Below, one piece after another: positions 61,363 through 64,000 of a stretch of 64,000 nucleotides of DNA. Location of the stretch: contig BNBX01000007.1 in the NCBI GenBank assembly GCA_014656175.1, positions 3,447 through 67,446 of the forward strand, read 5' to 3'. How positions within the stretch are numbered: position 1 is the first letter of the stretch; every line of letters begins with the position of its first letter. Both the position numbers and the translations under genes were made by a program. The notes beneath the pieces are model-generated. The model was not told where the DNA came from. It made no database searches and saw only the letters and a program-made list of their open reading frames with translations. Source of the DNA: Streptomyces werraensis. Lineage in GTDB: Bacteria > Actinomycetota > Actinomycetes > Streptomycetales > Streptomycetaceae.

Positions 61363-61898
61363 TCGAGCGCGCGGCGTCCGGCCCCCTGCGCCGGCTGGTG
61401 GTGCTGCGGCACGCCAAGTCCGCCCGTCCCGAAGGCGTCGCCGACCACGAGCGTCCGCTCGCCTCGCGCGGCCGCCGGGACGCGCCCGCCGCCGGACGGG
61501 CCCTCGCCGACATGGACTGCCTGCCCGGGCTCGCCCTGTGCTCCACCGCCGTACGCGCCCGCCGCACCTGGGAGCTGGCCGCCGCCCAGTGGGGCACGCC
61601 CCCGCCGGTCCGGCTCGACGCGCGCCTGTACCACGCGGACGTCCCCGCCCTGCTGGAGGTGATCCGCGAGACGCCCGCCGAGGTCGAGACGCTGCTGCTC
61701 GTCGGCCACAACCCGGGTCTGGAGGACCTGGTGCTCGCCCTCGCCGACGACGGCCTCGACGACCTCCTGGACCGGGTGCGCGCCAAGTTCCCGACCTCCG
61801 CCGTCGCCGTGCTCGACTGGCGCGGCGCCACATGGCGCGAGCTGGTTCCCGGCGGCGCCCTGCTCACCTCGGTCGCCGTCCCGCGCGGCAGGCGCTGA
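61359..61898 (+). CDS. sixA: Histidine phosphatase family protein, SixA-like
   Basis: A 179-residue phosphohistidine phosphatase: the catalytic RHA motif in RLVVLRHAKSARPEGVAD, DHERPLASRGRRDAPAAGRA, and the second His in LLLVGHNPGLEDLVLAL. It removes phosphate from histidine residues in signalling proteins in other bacteria. ATG overlaps the upstream stop by four bases, so the CysS-like gene and this one are translationally coupled. That link is conserved enough to suggest a shared task, but none is known. Confidence 0.88.
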   Translation: MIERAASGPLRRLVVLRHAKSARPEGVADHERPLASRGRRDAPAAGRALADMDCLPGLALCSTAVRARRTWELAAAQWGTPPPVRLDARLYHADVPALLEVIRETPAEVETLLLVGHNPGLEDLVLALADDGLDDLLDRVRAKFPTSAVAVLDWRGATWRELVPGGALLTSVAVPRGRR

Positions 61899-61921
61899 CG
61901 CCCGCCGCATAGGCTGGCCGG

Positions 61922-62548
61922 ATGCAGGACGAGTACCGCACCGTGGCCCGCGCGGGTGTGCACGAGACCGAGATCAACCGCTCCCGCTTCCTGTGCGCCC
62001 TCGCCCCGGCGGCCACCGAGCGGGAGGCGCAGGACTTCATCGCCGCCGTCCGCAAGGAGCACGCCGACGCCACCCACAACTGCTGGGCGTACGTCATCGG
62101 CGCGGACGCCTCCGTCCAGAAGGCCAGCGACGACGGGGAGCCCGGCGGCACCGCCGGCGTCCCCATGCTGCAGATGCTCCTGCGCCGCGACATGCGCTAC
62201 GTCGTCGCCGTCGTCACCCGGTACTACGGCGGTGTGAAACTCGGCGCGGGCGGCCTCATCCGCGCCTACGGCGGCGCGGTCGGCGAGGCCCTGGACGCGC
62301 TCGGCACCCTCACGCGGCGCCGCTTCCGGCTGGCCACCGTGACCGTCGACCACCAGCGGGCCGGCAAGGTGCAGAACGACCTGCGTTCCACCGGCCGCGA
62401 GGTGCGCGACGTGCGCTACGGCGAGGAGGTCACCATCGAGATCGGCCTCCCCGACGCCGACGTGGACGCCTTCCGCGCCTGGCTCGCCGACGCCACCTCC
62501 GGCACCGCCCGCCTCGAACTGGGCGGGGAGGCCTACGGGGACGCCTGA
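61922..62548 (+). CDS. YigZ/IMPACT family protein
   Basis: A 208-residue protein of the YigZ/IMPACT family: RFLCALAPAATEREAQDFIA, THNCWAYVIG, DDGEPGGTAGVPMLQMLLRR, RYYGGVKLGAGGLIRAYGGA. Eukaryotic IMPACT controls the GCN2 kinase; bacterial members may associate with ribosomes or tRNA-like substrates. TAGGCT ends six bases before the ATG, suggesting a leaderless mRNA. Confidence 0.9.
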   Translation: MQDEYRTVARAGVHETEINRSRFLCALAPAATEREAQDFIAAVRKEHADATHNCWAYVIGADASVQKASDDGEPGGTAGVPMLQMLLRRDMRYVVAVVTRYYGGVKLGAGGLIRAYGGAVGEALDALGTLTRRRFRLATVTVDHQRAGKVQNDLRSTGREVRDVRYGEEVTIEIGLPDADVDAFRAWLADATSGTARLELGGEAYGDA

Positions 62549-62666
62549 CGCCCCGACCGTTTCACCCCTCTTCGGGCGATAACGGGAGGTATGCAGCCCG
62601 GACGTGACGGGTGATACGGGAGCAACCGCCCGCGCTGTCTGAGGCGCCCGATACGCTGCCGGGACC

Positions 62667-63830
62667 ATGAGATTCCTGCACACGTCCGACTGGCACCTCG
62701 GCCGGTCCTTCCACCGGGTCGGCATGCTCGGCGCCCAGGCCGAGTTCATCGGCCACCTCGTTGCCACCGTGCGCGAGCGCGAGGTGGACGCGGTGGTGGT
62801 GTCGGGGGACGTGTACGACCGGGCCGTGCCGCCGCTCTCCGCGGTCGAGCTGTTCGACGACGCCCTGCACCGGCTCGCAGACCTCGGCGTGCCCACGGTG
62901 ATGATCTCCGGGAACCACGACTCGGCCCGCCGCCTCGGCGTCGGCGCTGGACTCATGGGCCGCGCCGGCATCCACCTGCGCACCGAACCCTCCGCGTGCG
63001 GCACCCCCGTCCTGCTGCCCGACGCGTACGGCGACGTCGCCTTCTACGGCCTGCCCTACCTGGAGCCCGCCCTCGTGCGGGACGAGTTCGGCGTGGAGCG
63101 GGCCGGGCACGAGACGGTGCTCGCCGCCGCCATGGACCGCGTGCGAGCCGATCTCGCCGCCCGCCCGGCCGGCACCCGCTCCGTCGTCCTCGCCCACGCC
63201 TTCGTCACCGGCGGCGAACCGAGCGACAGCGAACGGGACATCGCGGTCGGCGGTGTCGCCTCCGTGCCCGCCGCCCTGTTCGACGGCGTCGACTACGTGG
63301 CGCTCGGCCATCTGCACGGCTGTCAGACCCTCACCGACCGCGTCCGCTACTCCGGCTCCCCGCTGCCGTACTCCTTCTCCGAGGCCGGGCACCGCAAGTC
63401 CATGTGGCTGGTCGACCTGGCCGCCGACGGGAGCGTCACCGCCGAGCGCGTCGACTGCCCCGTGCCGCGGCCCCTCGCCCGCATCCGCGGCACCCTCGAG
63501 GAGCTGCTCGCCGACCCCGCGCTCGCGCCGCACGAGGAGGCGTGGGTCGAGGCGACCCTCACCGACCCGGTCCGTCCCGCCGACCCCATGGCCCGGCTCG
63601 CCGAGCGCTTCCCGCACACCCTCGCCCTCGTCTTCGACCCGGACCGGCCGCCGGACGACCCCGACGTGTCCTACGCCCGCCGCCTCGCCGGGCGCGACGA
63701 CCAGCAGATCGCGGAGGACTTCGTCGCCCATGTGCGCGGCACCGGACCCGACGCGCACGAGCGCACCGTGCTGCGGGACGCCTTCGACGCCGTCCGCGCC
63801 GACGAGGCCGTGCGGGAGGTGGCCCGATGA
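62667..63830 (+). CDS. sbcD: Exonuclease subunit SbcD
   Basis: A 387-residue metallophosphoesterase-type nuclease subunit of the SbcCD (Mre11/Rad50-like) complex, which cleaves DNA hairpins and ends. Motifs: FLHTSDWHLGRSFHRVGML, SGDVYDR, MISGNHDS, LAHAF and ALGHLHGCQTL. TACGCT lies nine bases before the ATG. Its stop overlaps the start of sbcC by four bases, so the two are translationally coupled. Confidence 0.95.
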   Translation: MRFLHTSDWHLGRSFHRVGMLGAQAEFIGHLVATVREREVDAVVVSGDVYDRAVPPLSAVELFDDALHRLADLGVPTVMISGNHDSARRLGVGAGLMGRAGIHLRTEPSACGTPVLLPDAYGDVAFYGLPYLEPALVRDEFGVERAGHETVLAAAMDRVRADLAARPAGTRSVVLAHAFVTGGEPSDSERDIAVGGVASVPAALFDGVDYVALGHLHGCQTLTDRVRYSGSPLPYSFSEAGHRKSMWLVDLAADGSVTAERVDCPVPRPLARIRGTLEELLADPALAPHEEAWVEATLTDPVRPADPMARLAERFPHTLALVFDPDRPPDDPDVSYARRLAGRDDQQIAEDFVAHVRGTGPDAHERTVLRDAFDAVRADEAVREVAR

Positions 63831-64000
63831 GACTGCACCGCCTGGACATCACCGCCTTCGGGCCGTTCGGCACCACCCAGAGCGTCGACTTCGACGCCCT
63901 GTCCGCCGCCGGACTGTTCCTGCTGCACGGACCCACCGGCGCCGGCAAGACCTCCGTCCTGGACGCCGTCTGCTACGCCCTCTACGGCTCCGTCCCCGGC
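63827..64000 (+). CDS. sbcC: Exonuclease subunit SbcC (5' part)
   Basis: Only the first 58 residues are inside the window. They are enough: MRLHRLDITAFGPFGTTQSV and the Walker A HGPTGAGKTSVLDAVCYALY of the Rad50/SbcC ATPase. The gene continues beyond the window end, so the rest cannot be examined. ATG overlaps the sbcD stop (ATGA), giving the normal coupled sbcDC order. Confidence 0.95.
   Translation, partial: MRLHRLDITAFGPFGTTQSVDFDALSAAGLFLLHGPTGAGKTSVLDAVCYALYGSVPG

Overview
The window is chromosomal DNA from a Streptomyces or a close relative. The evidence is the very high G+C content with strong G/C bias at third codon positions, frequent GTG starts, Streptomyces-type families (DUF5999, GarA/FtsR-type genes, a second EF-Tu, PadR/TetR/MocR regulators) and a rare TTA codon in one small gene. 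From memory, gene content and order match the Streptomyces coelicolor interval from gcvP to the second tuf gene. I see no plasmid, phage, insertion sequence, CRISPR array, rRNA or tRNA.

1-10,900: a conserved actinobacterial core cluster on the + strand (DUF881, small basic protein, DUF881, FHA/GarA, MerR/FtsR, DUF151, second MerR), then dinB, a convergent PRC-barrel gene and gcvP behind a tandem glycine riboswitch. The same order occurs around garA in mycobacteria, but gcvH is absent here.

10,900-14,620: molybdate uptake operon modABC and a MerR/TOBE molybdate regulator on the - strand. An unusual nested inverted-repeat element lies before modA. A LacI remnant and a DUF5999 gene follow.

14,620-29,760: metabolic and regulatory genes: a glutamate-cysteine ligase family enzyme, CPBP protease, PhzF, PadR with a Clp-N protein, three EamA exporters, FMN-binding PPOX proteins next to a divergent MocR regulator, LysR, and a Rieske lipoprotein.

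29,950-37,750: a HipA-like kinase with DUF3037, an excalibur-domain surface protein, two FabG-like reductases, an orphan oligopeptide-binding lipoprotein, uracil-DNA glycosylase, and two poorly known proteins.

37,860-46,000: DinB-like and VOC proteins, a TetR/FAD-monooxygenase pair with twin operators, a Gfo/Idh oxidoreductase, an Lnt homologue, a SnoaL-like protein, an SDR, a 59-residue TTA-containing gene and undecaprenyl-diphosphatase.

46,100-64,000: HxlR/thiolase, TVP38, a DNA-glycosylase-like HEAT protein, an EF-Tu paralogue with a possible leader peptide and attenuator, a spermidine-synthase-like enzyme, MFS, DedA, two hexapeptide-repeat proteins, an XRE-cupin regulator, a PHBH-like hydroxylase, CoA-binding and CysS-like proteins, SixA, IMPACT/YigZ, and sbcD with the start of sbcC.

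Two regulatory themes recur. Many genes have a -10-like hexamer 6-8 bases before the start codon, suggesting leaderless mRNAs. Several divergent regulator-target pairs carry visible symmetrical operators. The most interesting unexplained signals are the nested element before modA, the Pro-Pro-Pro leader peptide before the second EamA gene, and the leader/hairpin before the EF-Tu paralogue.
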